Shown: piece after piece, positions 28,361 to 36,839 of the stretch
Position numbering within the stretch: the first letter of the stretch is position 1
Layout of the letters: each line of letters starts with the position of its first letter
Assembly: GCA_035634055.1 (NCBI GenBank)
Contig: DASQDR010000144.1
Span: forward strand, 10,209-74,208
Direction of reading: 5' to 3'
From: JAICTV01 sp035634055
GTDB taxonomy: Bacteria; Planctomycetota; Phycisphaerae; Tepidisphaerales; Tepidisphaeraceae
DNA: 64,000 bases
Notes under the pieces: model-generated
What the model was told of the DNA's origin: nothing
The model's database searches: none
What the model saw: the letters and a program-made list of their open reading frames with translations, nothing else
Position numbers and translations under genes: made by a program

Positions 28361-28807
28361 TCAGCCCGGCGTGCGCCGCGGGACGCCGGTGCGGGTGGCG
28401 TCGGTGCCGCGCGTCTGGTTGTGCCCGCCGGTCTGCTTCGGGCCGCCGAACGGGACGTGCGACTTTTTCTGCGGCCCGGTGACGCCGAACGCGCCGCCGA
28501 GCGTGCCCGCGGACGGCTTGTTCAGGCCCGCCTTGAGCTGCTTGAACATGCCGGATTCCTTCTTCGGCTGCCCGCCCTGGGGCTGGGCGCCGCCGCCGCC
28601 GCCGCCGGTCAGCGCGTTCAGGCCGAACTTCCCGCCGACCATGGCCGCCGCCGCGTTGGCGGCAAGGTTGGTATCGATCATCGGCGCTGCCGCCGGCGCC
28701 GCCGCGCCCGAGGGCTTGGCCGCGGGCGCCGACTTCTTTCCCGCCACCGGCTTCTTCGCCGCCTCGCCACCCGCGCTCGCAGGGGTCTCGCTCTTCTTCT
28801 TCGCCAT
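28361..28807 (-). CDS. Low-complexity Ala/Lys/Gly-rich protein
   Basis: 148 residues from ATG 28807 (MAKKKSETPASAGGEAAKKP). The Lys/Ala-rich N-terminus resembles histone H1-like tails. A central helix reads DTNLAANAAAAMVGGKFGLN, followed by a poly-Gly run and then KKSHVPFGGPKQTGGHNQTR. No enzyme motif is present. The ordered C-terminal segment suggests a real conserved protein, possibly nucleic-acid associated (inference from charge). Confidence 0.6.
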   Translation of the reverse strand: MAKKKSETPASAGGEAAKKPVAGKKSAPAAKPSGAAAPAAAPMIDTNLAANAAAAMVGGKFGLNALTGGGGGGAQPQGGQPKKESGMFKQLKAGLNKPSAGTLGGAFGVTGPQKKSHVPFGGPKQTGGHNQTRGTDATRTGVPRRTPG

Positions 28808-28858
28808 CGCTCTGGATTCCTTTCGACTGTGCGGAATTGTACTGACGCGGGGGGAGTT

Positions 28859-29015
28859 GTCACTTGTGTCGATTGTCACTGGTCACTGGTCACTGGTCAC
28901 TGGTCACTCGCGGGGCGCAGAGCATTAACGGGCGCTGCGCGACTGTGCGGTGACAGGAGCACGCCGCGCTGGAGTCGGCGCCCTGCGAGTGATCAGTGAC
29001 CACTGACAAGTGACC
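28859..29015. repeat. Tandem/inverted repeat (TGGTCAC units)
   Basis: Four direct copies of GGTCACT (28881-28909) followed by CGCGGGGCGC pair with an imperfect complement (CGCCCTGCGAGTGATCAGTG and on to 29015). It occupies the divergent region between 28361-28807 and 29063-29692. Confidence 0.75.
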
Positions 29016-29062
29016 GGTAGCACCGCCGAAATTTTCCTTGCCGCGCCCGGCCGCTCGCGCTG

Positions 29063-29692
29063 ATGATGTTCCTTATGAGCGAGCCGCGACGCGAGGATGA
29101 TCCCGCCGCCAAGCCGTTCGATCCGAACGAGGACCCGTTCGCCCCGCCGCAGATCGCCTGTCAGTGCTACTGCCTGCACTGCCGGCGGACGTTCATGAGC
29201 GACGCGATGTGGTTCCAGCGCGTCATCGGCGACCGCCACCTCGACGGCTTCTGGATGTGCCCCACCGCCAACTGCAGCGGGATGGGCTTCACCTTCGACA
29301 TCTTCCCCACCGACCCCGCCCACCCGGCCACCGACGGCTGGTTCGACGATGACGACGACGACGACGCCGACGATGAACGAGAAGTCGACGACAACGGCCG
29401 CCTCGTCGCGCGGTCGGAGGAGTGGGACCCGAACGAGACGAAGTACAAGGAGCTGGACGACGCCTACGGCGACGACGACGACCTGGAAGGCGAAGAGTGG
29501 AAGCTCGGGCTCGCCCCCGGCGAGCGCCCGCCCGCGCCGCCCTGGCTGGCGGACGATTGCCACGACTGGGACGAAGAGCAGCGCAAGTACGACGCGCCCG
29601 ACGAGCGCCCGCGCGTGCTCGACTGGACCGACCGCCCCCAACGCGAGCACCGCGAGGCGGGGGATTTCGACGAGGACGATATCCCGTTCTGA
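29063..29692 (+). CDS. Acidic protein with a Cys-cluster
   Basis: 209 residues (MMFLMSEPRREDDPAAKPFD); ATG 29075 is an alternative start. Near residues 30-75 there is a Cys-rich module: ACQCYCLHCRRTF followed by WMCPTANCSGMGF, a possible zinc ribbon. The rest is highly acidic with Asp runs (WFDDDDDDDADDERE) and WxxD repeats. No membrane segment. Function unknown; protein or nucleic-acid interaction by a zinc knuckle is conceivable. Confidence 0.65.
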   Translation: MMFLMSEPRREDDPAAKPFDPNEDPFAPPQIACQCYCLHCRRTFMSDAMWFQRVIGDRHLDGFWMCPTANCSGMGFTFDIFPTDPAHPATDGWFDDDDDDDADDEREVDDNGRLVARSEEWDPNETKYKELDDAYGDDDDLEGEEWKLGLAPGERPPAPPWLADDCHDWDEEQRKYDAPDERPRVLDWTDRPQREHREAGDFDEDDIPF

Positions 29693-30006
29693 GGCTCGAT
29701 GCCGGCGCGTTCTCCCCGCGGTGCGATTCAGATCGTCACGAAGCGGTCTTCGCCCCCTTAGAACCGGCGCGCCATTGGGTGTAGCGGACGGGCTCTAGCA
29801 ACGTCGAACGCGCTCCGGATGACGCGCCAGTACGGTTAGGGCTGACACAACTCTTGCTGCCGACGCCACACCCGAACGCGCACCGCTCTGGCCCTCGCCA
29901 CATTTCGACTGCCAAGGGGCATGGATGTGAAGCACAGACCCGCTTGGTGCCTCCGTGCCTCCGTGCCTTCGTGCCTTCCTGGTTCATCATCGCGCGCGAC
30001 GGGAGC
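29693..30006. other. Intergenic region with a GGCACGGAG repeat fragment
   Basis: No gene supported. On the minus strand an open frame here encodes EGTKARRHGGTK, which is only the translation of the repeat at 29946-29979. Confidence 0.5.
29946..29979. repeat. GGCACGRAG tandem repeat, short copy
   Basis: Three to four 9-bp units (read on the minus strand GGCACGAAG GGCACGGAG) just after prfA. A longer, inverted-pair copy is at 35079-35272. Confidence 0.75.
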
Positions 30007-31116
30007 TCAGAGGCTCTCCAGCCGCTGCTGTTTATCCAGCTCCAGCAGGGCGGCGATGAGCGGGTCCATTTGGCCCTGCATGACTTGCTCGAGATTGAAG
30101 TTTTTCTCGCCGCCGCCCTCGCCGCCCAGGCGGTGGTCGGTGCAGCGGTTCTGGGGGAAGTTGTAGGTGCGGATGCGCTGGCTGCGGTCGCCGGAACCCA
30201 TCATCGCCTTGCGGGCGCTGGTCTGCTGGGCGTGCTGCTTGGCGCGCTCGGTCTCGAACAGGCTGGCGCGCAGCAGGGCCCAGGCGCGCTCCTTGTTCTG
30301 GGCCTGTGACTTGTGCTCGGTCATCTTGAACTGGATGCCGGTGGGCTTGTGCAGCAGGCGCCAGCCGGTCTCGACCTTGTTGACGTTCTGCCCGCCCGGC
30401 CCCCCGCCGCGGCAGCCGCCCTCCTCGACGTCCTTGGGGTTGATGTCGATCTTCACGTCGGGCATTTCCGGCAGCACCGCGACGGTGGCGGCGGAGGTGT
30501 GAATGCGCCCCGCGGCCTCGGTCTCCGGGACGCGCTGCACGCGGTGCCCGCCTCCCTCGAACTGGAGGTGGCGGTAGGCGCCGCTGCCCTTGATGTTGAC
30601 GATGACTTCCTTGAACCCGCCGCGGTCGCTCTCGGAAAAGTCCGAGACGTCGAAGCGGAAGCCGCGCAGCTCCGCGAACTTGCGGTACATCTCGTACAAA
30701 TCGCGCGCGAACAGCGCCGCCTCCTCGCCGCCGGTGCCGGCGCGGATCTCGAGGAAGAAGCTGTCGACGGCGTTGTCCTCGGCGGCGACGAACTCGTCCT
30801 TCAGCGCCTCGAGCAGCTCGTGCGCCTTGGCCTGGGCGTCGGGCAGTTCGCCCCCGGCCAGCTCCGCCATTTCCGCGTCGCCGCCGGCGGACATTTCCGT
30901 CAGCTCCTGGACCTGCTGCCGCGCCTTCTTGTACTCGCGAAAGCGGTTCACGACCGGCTCGAGCTGCCCCGCCTCCTTGCTGATGGCCACCAGCTTCGTC
31001 GGGTTGGACAGGACGCTGCCGTCGTTAAGGGCGTCCTGAAGCTCGGCGAAGCGGCTTTCCTTCTCGGCCAGCTTGCGGATCAGCGGGGATTCGATGGTTT
31101 TCTCGGACTGGGTCAT
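30007..31116 (-). CDS. prfA: Peptide chain release factor 1
   Basis: 369 residues, full length. Domain 3 has the peptidyl-hydrolysis motif GGPGGQNVNKVETG. The RF1-specific block HRVQRVPETEAAGRIHTSAA has PET in the place of the PxT (usually PAT/PVT) stop-codon recognition tripeptide, so Pro and Thr are kept and the middle residue is Glu. The following ATVAVLPEMPDVKIDINPKD is typical RF1. It releases nascent chains at UAA/UAG. No prmC gene lies beside it in the window. Confidence 0.95.
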   Translation of the reverse strand: MTQSEKTIESPLIRKLAEKESRFAELQDALNDGSVLSNPTKLVAISKEAGQLEPVVNRFREYKKARQQVQELTEMSAGGDAEMAELAGGELPDAQAKAHELLEALKDEFVAAEDNAVDSFFLEIRAGTGGEEAALFARDLYEMYRKFAELRGFRFDVSDFSESDRGGFKEVIVNIKGSGAYRHLQFEGGGHRVQRVPETEAAGRIHTSAATVAVLPEMPDVKIDINPKDVEEGGCRGGGPGGQNVNKVETGWRLLHKPTGIQFKMTEHKSQAQNKERAWALLRASLFETERAKQHAQQTSARKAMMGSGDRSQRIRTYNFPQNRCTDHRLGGEGGGEKNFNLEQVMQGQMDPLIAALLELDKQQRLESL

Positions 31117-31366
31117 GGGAATTTTCTTCGCGTAACGGTGAGGGAGCCAACCGGACGAACGGACGGGTGCGGCGGCGCGCGGCGGCGCGCGAAGCGGGCG
31201 TCGGGTGCGCTAAAGCTGCGAGAATTGGCGGGGAATCAGCATGACGCTGGGATTTTAGTCGCCGCGGGCGCACCACGCTACCCACCGGCGGGCGCGGCCC
31301 GCCGCGAGAAGTCCTACCCTCGCCCCCAGGGCGGATTCGGCGAGGGAAAATGCCGATACACCGGTT

Positions 31367-33007
31367 GTGACGACGCTGGACCTCCCGCGAATCCTCCCCG
31401 CGCCGCAGCAGCGTGCGCCCGACGCGTCGCGCCAGTTCTCCCCCGCGCCGGCGACGGCAACGGCGGCGCCTGAAACGGCAACGGCAACGACGGCAACCGA
31501 TGCCAATGTCGCCAGCGCCGCTCGCGCGGAGCGCTGGTCCCTTTCCACCTGGCTGCTCATCCTGCTCGCCGTCGGATCCGCCCTTCTCGGCCGGCTCTGT
31601 TACCTCGCCCGCCCGTTCGACAACGACGCGGCCATCTTCATCTACATGGGCAAGCTGATCGGCGAGGGCGGGCGGCTGTGCCACGACCTGGTCGACAACA
31701 AGTTCCCCACCGTCGGCCTGCTCACCGGCGTCCCGTGGCGGCTGTTCGGCGCGAACTGGGCGGCGTACGTCGCGCTTCAGACGGTAATGGCGTTCGTCGG
31801 CGTCGCCGTGCTGGTGGACATCGCCCGCCGGCACGTCGGGCGATACGCCATGCTGCCCACGGCGCTGTTCGGGCTGGTCTTCCTCAACTTCTCCGTCGGC
31901 GTGTTCGGCGGGTTCCAGCTCGAAACCATCCACACTTTCTTCGCCATCCTCGCCGCCCGCGCGGCGCTGGAGGCGCTCAGGCGCGACACGATCAGCGACG
32001 CGCTGGTCGTCGGGCTGGCGGCGGGGATGGCGGCGATGGCCAAGCCGACCGGGCTAGCGGTCGCGGCGGCGTTCGCCCTGGCCACGATTGTCCACCGCCG
32101 GCGACAGCCGACGCGCATCGTCGCCCACGGGTTGGCGGGCGCGGCGGGCGTCGCCGTCCCGGCCGCCGTCACGCTCGCGTACCTCCTGGCCAGCGACACG
32201 CTGCGCGACATGCCGGGCCTGTGGCGGCAGTTGTCCGCCTACGCCGCCAACACCATCTGGGCGGCGGCGGACCTGTGGAAGCCGGTGATCGTCGCCTCAC
32301 TGCTCGGCTTCCCCATGATCGTCCGCGCGTGGGCGTTCCGAAGCCACCGGCTCGCGCCGGCCGAGCGCTCGCCGGTCCCCGCGGTCGTCGTCCTCTTCGT
32401 CATGGCGTGGCTGATCGTCGAGGCGCTGGGCGTGGCGATGCAGCGGCGGATGTACGGCTACCACTTCCTGCCGCTCGTCGCGCCGGCGGCGCTGCTGTTC
32501 GGCATGATCCCCCGCCGCGCGCACGCAGGGCAGCTCACCATGGCGCTGCTGCCGACGGTGCTGATCTCGACGGCCGTCGCCGGCAACGTCTTCGAGCACG
32601 CGACGGGCTCGCGGCTGGCCGTCAGCGAGTACCTGGCGCAGCGCGCGTCGCCGGGCGCGGCCGTCTGGCAGGACTGCACCTCCCGCCTGCTGCTGGAAAC
32701 TAACCTGCGGCCGGCGTCGCGCCACACGCTGACGTTCCTCTTCGTGAACTACGACGCCGCCCCGCTGGAATACTCGCGGCAGATGCTGGCGGACTTCGAG
32801 GCCACCCGCCCGGAATACCTCGTTCTGCCCGCGCGGATGGAGAAGTACCTGGCGAACCAGTGGACGCAGATTGCCGAGCTGGCCCGCTCGCCGGTGCGGC
32901 GGCACAACTACTGCGCCGCCTGGCGGTCCCTGGAAGCCTACGCCCGCCAGCACTACCAGATCGAAACCTTCATCCGCGGCCACGCGGTGTGGCGGCGGAA
33001 GGATTAG
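31367..33007 (+). CDS. GT39-like membrane glycosyltransferase
   Basis: 546 residues, GTG start (MTTLDLPRILPAPQQ). A disordered leader of about 50 residues is followed by about 10 transmembrane helices. The first extracytoplasmic loop is RPFDNDAAIFIYMGKLIGEG with HDLVDNKFPTVGLLTG. This is the PMT_2/ArnT pattern with paired acidic residues (DND, DNK) that act on polyprenyl-phosphate sugars. The soluble C-terminal part (RQMLADFEATRPEYLVLPAR) is common in planctomycete members. Substrate unknown. The 31117-31366 region before it has no gene. Confidence 0.82.
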   Translation: MTTLDLPRILPAPQQRAPDASRQFSPAPATATAAPETATATTATDANVASAARAERWSLSTWLLILLAVGSALLGRLCYLARPFDNDAAIFIYMGKLIGEGGRLCHDLVDNKFPTVGLLTGVPWRLFGANWAAYVALQTVMAFVGVAVLVDIARRHVGRYAMLPTALFGLVFLNFSVGVFGGFQLETIHTFFAILAARAALEALRRDTISDALVVGLAAGMAAMAKPTGLAVAAAFALATIVHRRRQPTRIVAHGLAGAAGVAVPAAVTLAYLLASDTLRDMPGLWRQLSAYAANTIWAAADLWKPVIVASLLGFPMIVRAWAFRSHRLAPAERSPVPAVVVLFVMAWLIVEALGVAMQRRMYGYHFLPLVAPAALLFGMIPRRAHAGQLTMALLPTVLISTAVAGNVFEHATGSRLAVSEYLAQRASPGAAVWQDCTSRLLLETNLRPASRHTLTFLFVNYDAAPLEYSRQMLADFEATRPEYLVLPARMEKYLANQWTQIAELARSPVRRHNYCAAWRSLEAYARQHYQIETFIRGHAVWRRKD

Positions 33008-33117
33008 CGGCCGCCCGCGCCGCCGCTCGCCCGGTTGGTGCGCTGGCGCGCTTTGTTCCTGCCAAGAACAAGCCTCTGCGCACTGCCGCCTCGCGTGCGG
33101 CACCGAGCAGTGAAGCG

Positions 33118-33150
33118 ATGTCATCTTGAGCGTAGTCGCGAAGGATCTCG
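33118..33150. repeat. TCATCTTGAGCGTAGTCGCGAAGGATCT-type dispersed repeat
   Basis: The sequence ATGTCATCTTGAGCGTAGTC then GCGAAGGATCTCGGG lies between the convergent gene at 33007 and the MnmE-like gene. It strongly resembles the TGTCATCCTGAGCGnAGCGAAGGATCT repeat seen in many bacterial genomes (recognised from memory). Confidence 0.7.
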
Positions 33151-33172
33151 GGTCCGGGAGCGGTTCGCCCGT

Positions 33173-34264
33173 TCACAACTCCGCCAGCGCCTGAAAATCG
33201 ATCGACGCGCGCAGCAGGACATCCCGCTGCCGCCGCGTCCACCACCGCGGGCGGTCGGGCGCCAGATCGTCGCAGCCGAACCACGCACGAATCGCGCGGC
33301 GCAGCGCGCCTACGCCTTGGCCGGTCGTGGCGACGGTGGCGATGGCGGCGGCGCCCTCCGCCGGCGGGGCGGACGGCGACAAATCCGCCTTGTTCAGCAC
33401 GAGCAGCCCGCGGGCGAACGCGCGCGGGTGCCCCGCCGTCGATGGGTCGCGCACCTCGACGATCAGCTCCGCTGACTCGATCACCTCGCGGCTGCGCTCG
33501 ATCGCGGTGCGCTCGATGGCATCATCGGTCGCGCGCAGGCCGGGCGTGTCCATCAGCATCACGGGCAGGCCGTCGAGGTTCGCGATCTCGCCGACCCAGT
33601 CGCGCGTCGTTCCGGGCAGGTCGGCGGTGATCGAGCGCTGCTGCCCGAAGAGCTGGTTGGCGAGCGTGGACTTGCCGACGTTGGGCGGCCCGACGATCGC
33701 GACGCGCGGCGGGCGCAGGAGGTGGCGGAGCGACGCGTCGGCCAGCACCGCCGCGATCGCCCGCGCGCCCGGCCCCGACGCGACGAAGCGCTGCCACGCC
33801 GCCGGCTGCGCCAGCAGCACGCGGATCGCCGCCTCGGTCCTGGCGAGCGGGAGGTGGCAAAGCACTTCCCGCTCGAGCGTTGCCCGCGCGTCGAACGCGT
33901 CGCTGGGCGCCGCGTCGAACGCATCGGCCGGCGCAGCGTCGAAGGCATCGGCCGGCGCGGGATCGGCCCCGTCGGGGCGGACGACGGCGAAGCCATTGCG
34001 CTCCAGCAGGGCCAGCACCGACTCGACCACCCAGGGCCCGCCGTGCAAGTTCAGGTCCGCCCACCGCCCATCCTCGGCCAGCACGACGACGGCGTCGTCC
34101 AGCACCTCGCCGCCGGCGTCGCGCACGTCGCCGTGGACGCAGCGCAGCGGCGCGACCGCGCGGGAGAATCGACGCGCGAGAAACGCGCGCACGCCCGGCC
34201 CGGTGATGCGCACCACGGCGATCGCGGCGGCGCCAGGGGCGGTCAGGAGGATCGCGCGGTTCAT
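33173..34264 (-). CDS. mnmE: Shortened MnmE/TrmE-like GTPase
   Basis: 363 residues, about 90 shorter than usual MnmE. The N-terminal formyl-THF-binding-like start is NRAILLTAPGAAAIAVVRIT. The G domain is intact: VGPPNVGKSTLANQL (G1), ITADLPGTTRDWVGE (G2), MDTPGLR (G3) and LNKADL (G4). After the G domain it stops at RRQRDVLLRASIDFQALAEL, lacking the last roughly 50 residues and the C(I/L)GK cysteine needed for tRNA U34 modification. Residues around 115-140 hold three tandem ADAFDAAP units. It starts 13 bp after coaX, so the two are cotranscribed. It may be a diverged GTPase without the classical catalytic role. Confidence 0.85.
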   Translation of the reverse strand: MNRAILLTAPGAAAIAVVRITGPGVRAFLARRFSRAVAPLRCVHGDVRDAGGEVLDDAVVVLAEDGRWADLNLHGGPWVVESVLALLERNGFAVVRPDGADPAPADAFDAAPADAFDAAPSDAFDARATLEREVLCHLPLARTEAAIRVLLAQPAAWQRFVASGPGARAIAAVLADASLRHLLRPPRVAIVGPPNVGKSTLANQLFGQQRSITADLPGTTRDWVGEIANLDGLPVMLMDTPGLRATDDAIERTAIERSREVIESAELIVEVRDPSTAGHPRAFARGLLVLNKADLSPSAPPAEGAAAIATVATTGQGVGALRRAIRAWFGCDDLAPDRPRWWTRRQRDVLLRASIDFQALAEL

Positions 34265-34277
34265 CGCTGCCCCGCGC

Positions 34278-35051
34278 CTAGGAGCCGTGCTTGATGTGGT
34301 GGTTCGTGTACGCGAGCGCGATGCCGTAGAGCGTCAGGTCCGGGGCGATGGCGTGGATGAGTTCCCACCCTTCGAACAGGACCGGCGCGTCGCCGCCGGT
34401 GGCGATGACGTCGGGCCAGTTGCCCAGCGCCGTCGCGTAGGCCTCGACCAGCTCTTTGACCGTGCCGCGCACGCCGTGGTAGACGCCGAGTTGGATGGCG
34501 GCGGCGGTGCTGGTGCCGAACGCCTTGTCCGGGACGGCCAGCTCCACCCGCGGCAGGGCGGCGGTCTTCTCGTGAAGGGCTTCGAGCTGCATCGCCACGC
34601 CCGGCGCGATCGCCCCGCCGAGGAATTCCCCCTTGTCGTTGCAGCAGTCGACGGTGATGGCGGTGCCGGCGTCGACGACGACGCACGCCTTGCCCATCTG
34701 CTCGTATGCGGCGGCGACGTTGAGCACGCGATCGACGCCGGTCCTGGCGGGCTCGTCGGTAAGGACCTTGATGGGCAGGTCGAGGTCCGGGCCGACCCAC
34801 TCGACCTTTTTGCCCGTGGCGCGCTCGGCGGCGTGCTCCAGCGGCTCGATCAGCGGCGGGTTGACGCCGGCCGCGGCGACGGCCGGGTCTTGCAGGTCCC
34901 TGATCTGTTCCCATGCCTCGCCCAGCCGCGCCGCCCACTCCCCGCGCTGCGCGTGCGGCACCCGCGCCGAGTATGTCAGCTCGCCAGCCACGAACACGCC
35001 GATCGACAGCCGCGTGTTGCCGACGTTCAAGACCATGAGGTTGATGTCCAT
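34278..35051 (-). CDS. coaX: Type III pantothenate kinase CoaX
   Basis: 257 residues from ATG 35051 (MDINLMVLNVGNTRLSIGVF). Motifs of the ASKHA-fold type III enzyme: NVGNTR (phosphate-1; family normally has DxGNT, here Asn replaces Asp), ARTGVDRVLNVAAAYEQ (adenosine/pantothenate region) and CVVVDAGTAITVDCC with the catalytic Asp. It phosphorylates pantothenate, the first step of CoA biosynthesis, insensitive to CoA feedback. The Asp-to-Asn change at the first loop is worth checking. An upstream Pro-rich extension was rejected as a start. Confidence 0.9.
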   Translation of the reverse strand: MDINLMVLNVGNTRLSIGVFVAGELTYSARVPHAQRGEWAARLGEAWEQIRDLQDPAVAAAGVNPPLIEPLEHAAERATGKKVEWVGPDLDLPIKVLTDEPARTGVDRVLNVAAAYEQMGKACVVVDAGTAITVDCCNDKGEFLGGAIAPGVAMQLEALHEKTAALPRVELAVPDKAFGTSTAAAIQLGVYHGVRGTVKELVEAYATALGNWPDVIATGGDAPVLFEGWELIHAIAPDLTLYGIALAYTNHHIKHGS

Positions 35052-35078
35052 TGGGGGCAATGGTAGCACGGGGGGGAG

Positions 35079-35272
35079 CGGGAGGAAGGCACGAAGGGAC
35101 GGAGGCACGGAGGCACGAAGGGAGTGGGAAAGGGAGAAGGGAAAAGGGAATTTGGCTCCTCAGTCCCAAGCCTTCACCTCCTCGCTCCTTGCCTTCCCCA
35201 CCACTTCGTGCCTCCGTGCCTCCGTGCCTCCGTGCCTCCGTCCCTTCGTGCCTTCGTGCCTTCCCCCCTCCC
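35079..35272. repeat. Large inverted pair of GGCACGRAG tandem repeats
   Basis: The left array (35092-35120: GGCACGAAGGGACGGAGGCA and on) faces a longer right array (35200-35267, units CGTGCCTC/CGTGCCTT repeated about seven times). Together they could fold into a long stem. It fills the divergent region between coaX and the gene at 35313 and ends just before that gene's promoter. Confidence 0.85.
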
Positions 35273-35297
35273 GTCCCACCCGCTCCCGCTCCGGACG

Positions 35298-35303
35298 TAT
35301 AAT
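35298..35303 (+). promoter_or_regulatory. TATAAT -10 element, start codon 10 nt downstream
   Basis: A perfect TATAAT at 35298-35303 lies only 9 bases before GTG 35313, so transcription would begin at or next to the start codon, giving a leaderless mRNA. No strong -35 is visible in the C-rich upstream. Confidence 0.55.
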
Positions 35304-35312
35304 CGCCGACGC

Positions 35313-36725
35313 GTGGACCACGAACTTCGCAACATCAGGTTCGCCTGCACCTGCAGCGTCGTGCTGGAGGTGCCGGTGGAGCGGGCCGGGACGTCGCTTC
35401 AGTGCCCGCAGTGCGGGCGGCTGGTGGACGTGCCAACGCTGAGCGACCTGGCGTCGCTGTCGGAGGACGGCACTTACCTCATCGACGAGGCGGACGCGCG
35501 CGACGAGCCGGACCGGCTGGAAAAGCTCACCCGCGCCTTCTCCCGCCAGCGCACCGACGCCCACGGCAACGAGATCGACCTGCGCGAGCGCTTCGGCGAG
35601 GACGACCCGGAGCGCGAGCCCGCCGGCGAGATCGAGACGCTCGAGGAGGCCGGCGACGACGACGACGAGGGCAACCCCGTTCTGGCGGCGCAGGAGGAAG
35701 CGCTGGACGTGCTGGCCAAGCACGCCTTCGAGCCCCCGCCCCCGCCGCGCTACGACCCGGAAACGGGGGAGCTGCTGCGCCCGCTGCCGCTCCAGCAGGA
35801 GCCGATCGTCTTCGACCCCTCCACCGTCCCAATGGCCAAGGCGGTCATCAACTACGCCGGCGCGGACGTGAGCCGCGGCTTCCGCGCCTGGCAGATCGTT
35901 CCCGAGCTGTTCCGCTTCACCAACCTGTTCGTGATGGGGCTGATCTTCGCCACGCACGTCTTCCTGCAAATGATGATGTTCCCGCTGGTGATCGGCATGT
36001 GGCTGATCCTGCCGGGCTTCTTCTTCCTCTGCGGCGCGCTGGTGGCCCACTACGCCAACGTGGTCAACGACGTCGGCTACGACCAGAAGGACGAGCTCCC
36101 CCGCCCGCTGCGCGACCTGAGCTGGACCGACGACATCTGGGGCCCATTCGTCCACGGGATGACCGCCCTGTTCGTCTGCTACGGCGCGCTGATGTTCACC
36201 GACAAGTTCACCGGCGTCGGCAAGCTCGCCTTCGCCGGGACGGTGGTCATCCTGGGCACGATCGGCTTCCCGGCGGTCTTTCTGACGACCACGTCGAGCG
36301 GGACGGTCCTCAACCTGATGCCCGACCGCCTCCTGCGCGTGATGGGCGCGCTGGGGCCGAAGTACCTGATCGCGGTGGCGCTGTGGGCAGCGTCGGCGGT
36401 GGTCTACCTGGCGGGAAACGTTGCGACGATCTTCTTCCTGTCGTCGCTGCTGTCCGAGCCGGGCGCCACCCCCAACGTCATCGGCCCGGAGCTGCACGCG
36501 CTGCTCGGCTACGGGCTGCTGATGCTCGGCATCGTGATGATGCACGGGTTCTGCTGGTACCTGGGGCTCCAGTACCGGGGGCACCACGAGCAGTTCAACT
36601 GGCTGTTGCAGCGGCACCACAAGAAGGTGGACCTGATCCGCCCGAAGTACGGCTTCGCCACGCTCAGCGGTGAGTCGGGCGCGAAGGTGCGCCCGAAGCG
36701 CGCGTCGCCGCAGAACCACGCGTAA
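35313..36725 (+). CDS. Membrane protein with N-terminal zinc-ribbon
   Basis: 470 residues from GTG 35313 (VDHELRNIRFACTCSVVLEV). Earlier in-frame codons are only the translated repeat and were excluded. Residues 10-35 carry CTC...CPQCGRLV, a zinc-ribbon-like module. Then comes an acidic cytosolic region (LEEAGDDDDEGNPV), followed by about seven transmembrane segments from residue 205 (FTNLFVMGLIFATHVFLQMM, VIGMWLILPGFFFLCGALVA and others) and a basic tail. I recognise the layout from planctomycete hypothetical proteins but no function. Possible leaderless start from the TATAAT just upstream. Confidence 0.75.
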   Translation: MDHELRNIRFACTCSVVLEVPVERAGTSLQCPQCGRLVDVPTLSDLASLSEDGTYLIDEADARDEPDRLEKLTRAFSRQRTDAHGNEIDLRERFGEDDPEREPAGEIETLEEAGDDDDEGNPVLAAQEEALDVLAKHAFEPPPPPRYDPETGELLRPLPLQQEPIVFDPSTVPMAKAVINYAGADVSRGFRAWQIVPELFRFTNLFVMGLIFATHVFLQMMMFPLVIGMWLILPGFFFLCGALVAHYANVVNDVGYDQKDELPRPLRDLSWTDDIWGPFVHGMTALFVCYGALMFTDKFTGVGKLAFAGTVVILGTIGFPAVFLTTTSSGTVLNLMPDRLLRVMGALGPKYLIAVALWAASAVVYLAGNVATIFFLSSLLSEPGATPNVIGPELHALLGYGLLMLGIVMMHGFCWYLGLQYRGHHEQFNWLLQRHHKKVDLIRPKYGFATLSGESGAKVRPKRASPQNHA

Positions 36726-36826
36726 CCGCCGCGCCCGCGCGCGCTCGCGGCAACGGTTGGCCCCCCCTGGCACGCGTCCGTTCCCGCCGCCGGCGCGCTC
36801 CCCGTTCCCGCACGCGTCGCGCCGGC

Positions 36827-36832
36827 TAAGAT
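36827..36832 (+). promoter_or_regulatory. TAAGAT -10-like element close to nadE start
   Basis: TAAGAT ends 7 bp before the nadE ATG and no Shine-Dalgarno is present, again compatible with a leaderless transcript. No obvious -35. Confidence 0.4.
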
Positions 36833-36839
36833 ACGGCGG

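Noticed and set aside
29736..29990. Minus-strand ORF starting MMNQEGTKARRHGG
   Set aside because: The N-terminus is just the translated GGCACGRAG repeat and the rest has no family pattern.
33118..33150. Possible attachment site
   Set aside because: The sequence matches a widespread dispersed repeat type rather than an integration site, and no recombinase gene is near.
35124..35312. Upstream in-frame extension of the zinc-ribbon membrane protein
   Set aside because: It translates the tandem repeat (PPCLRASVPP) and lies upstream of the TATAAT, so GTG 35313 is the better start.
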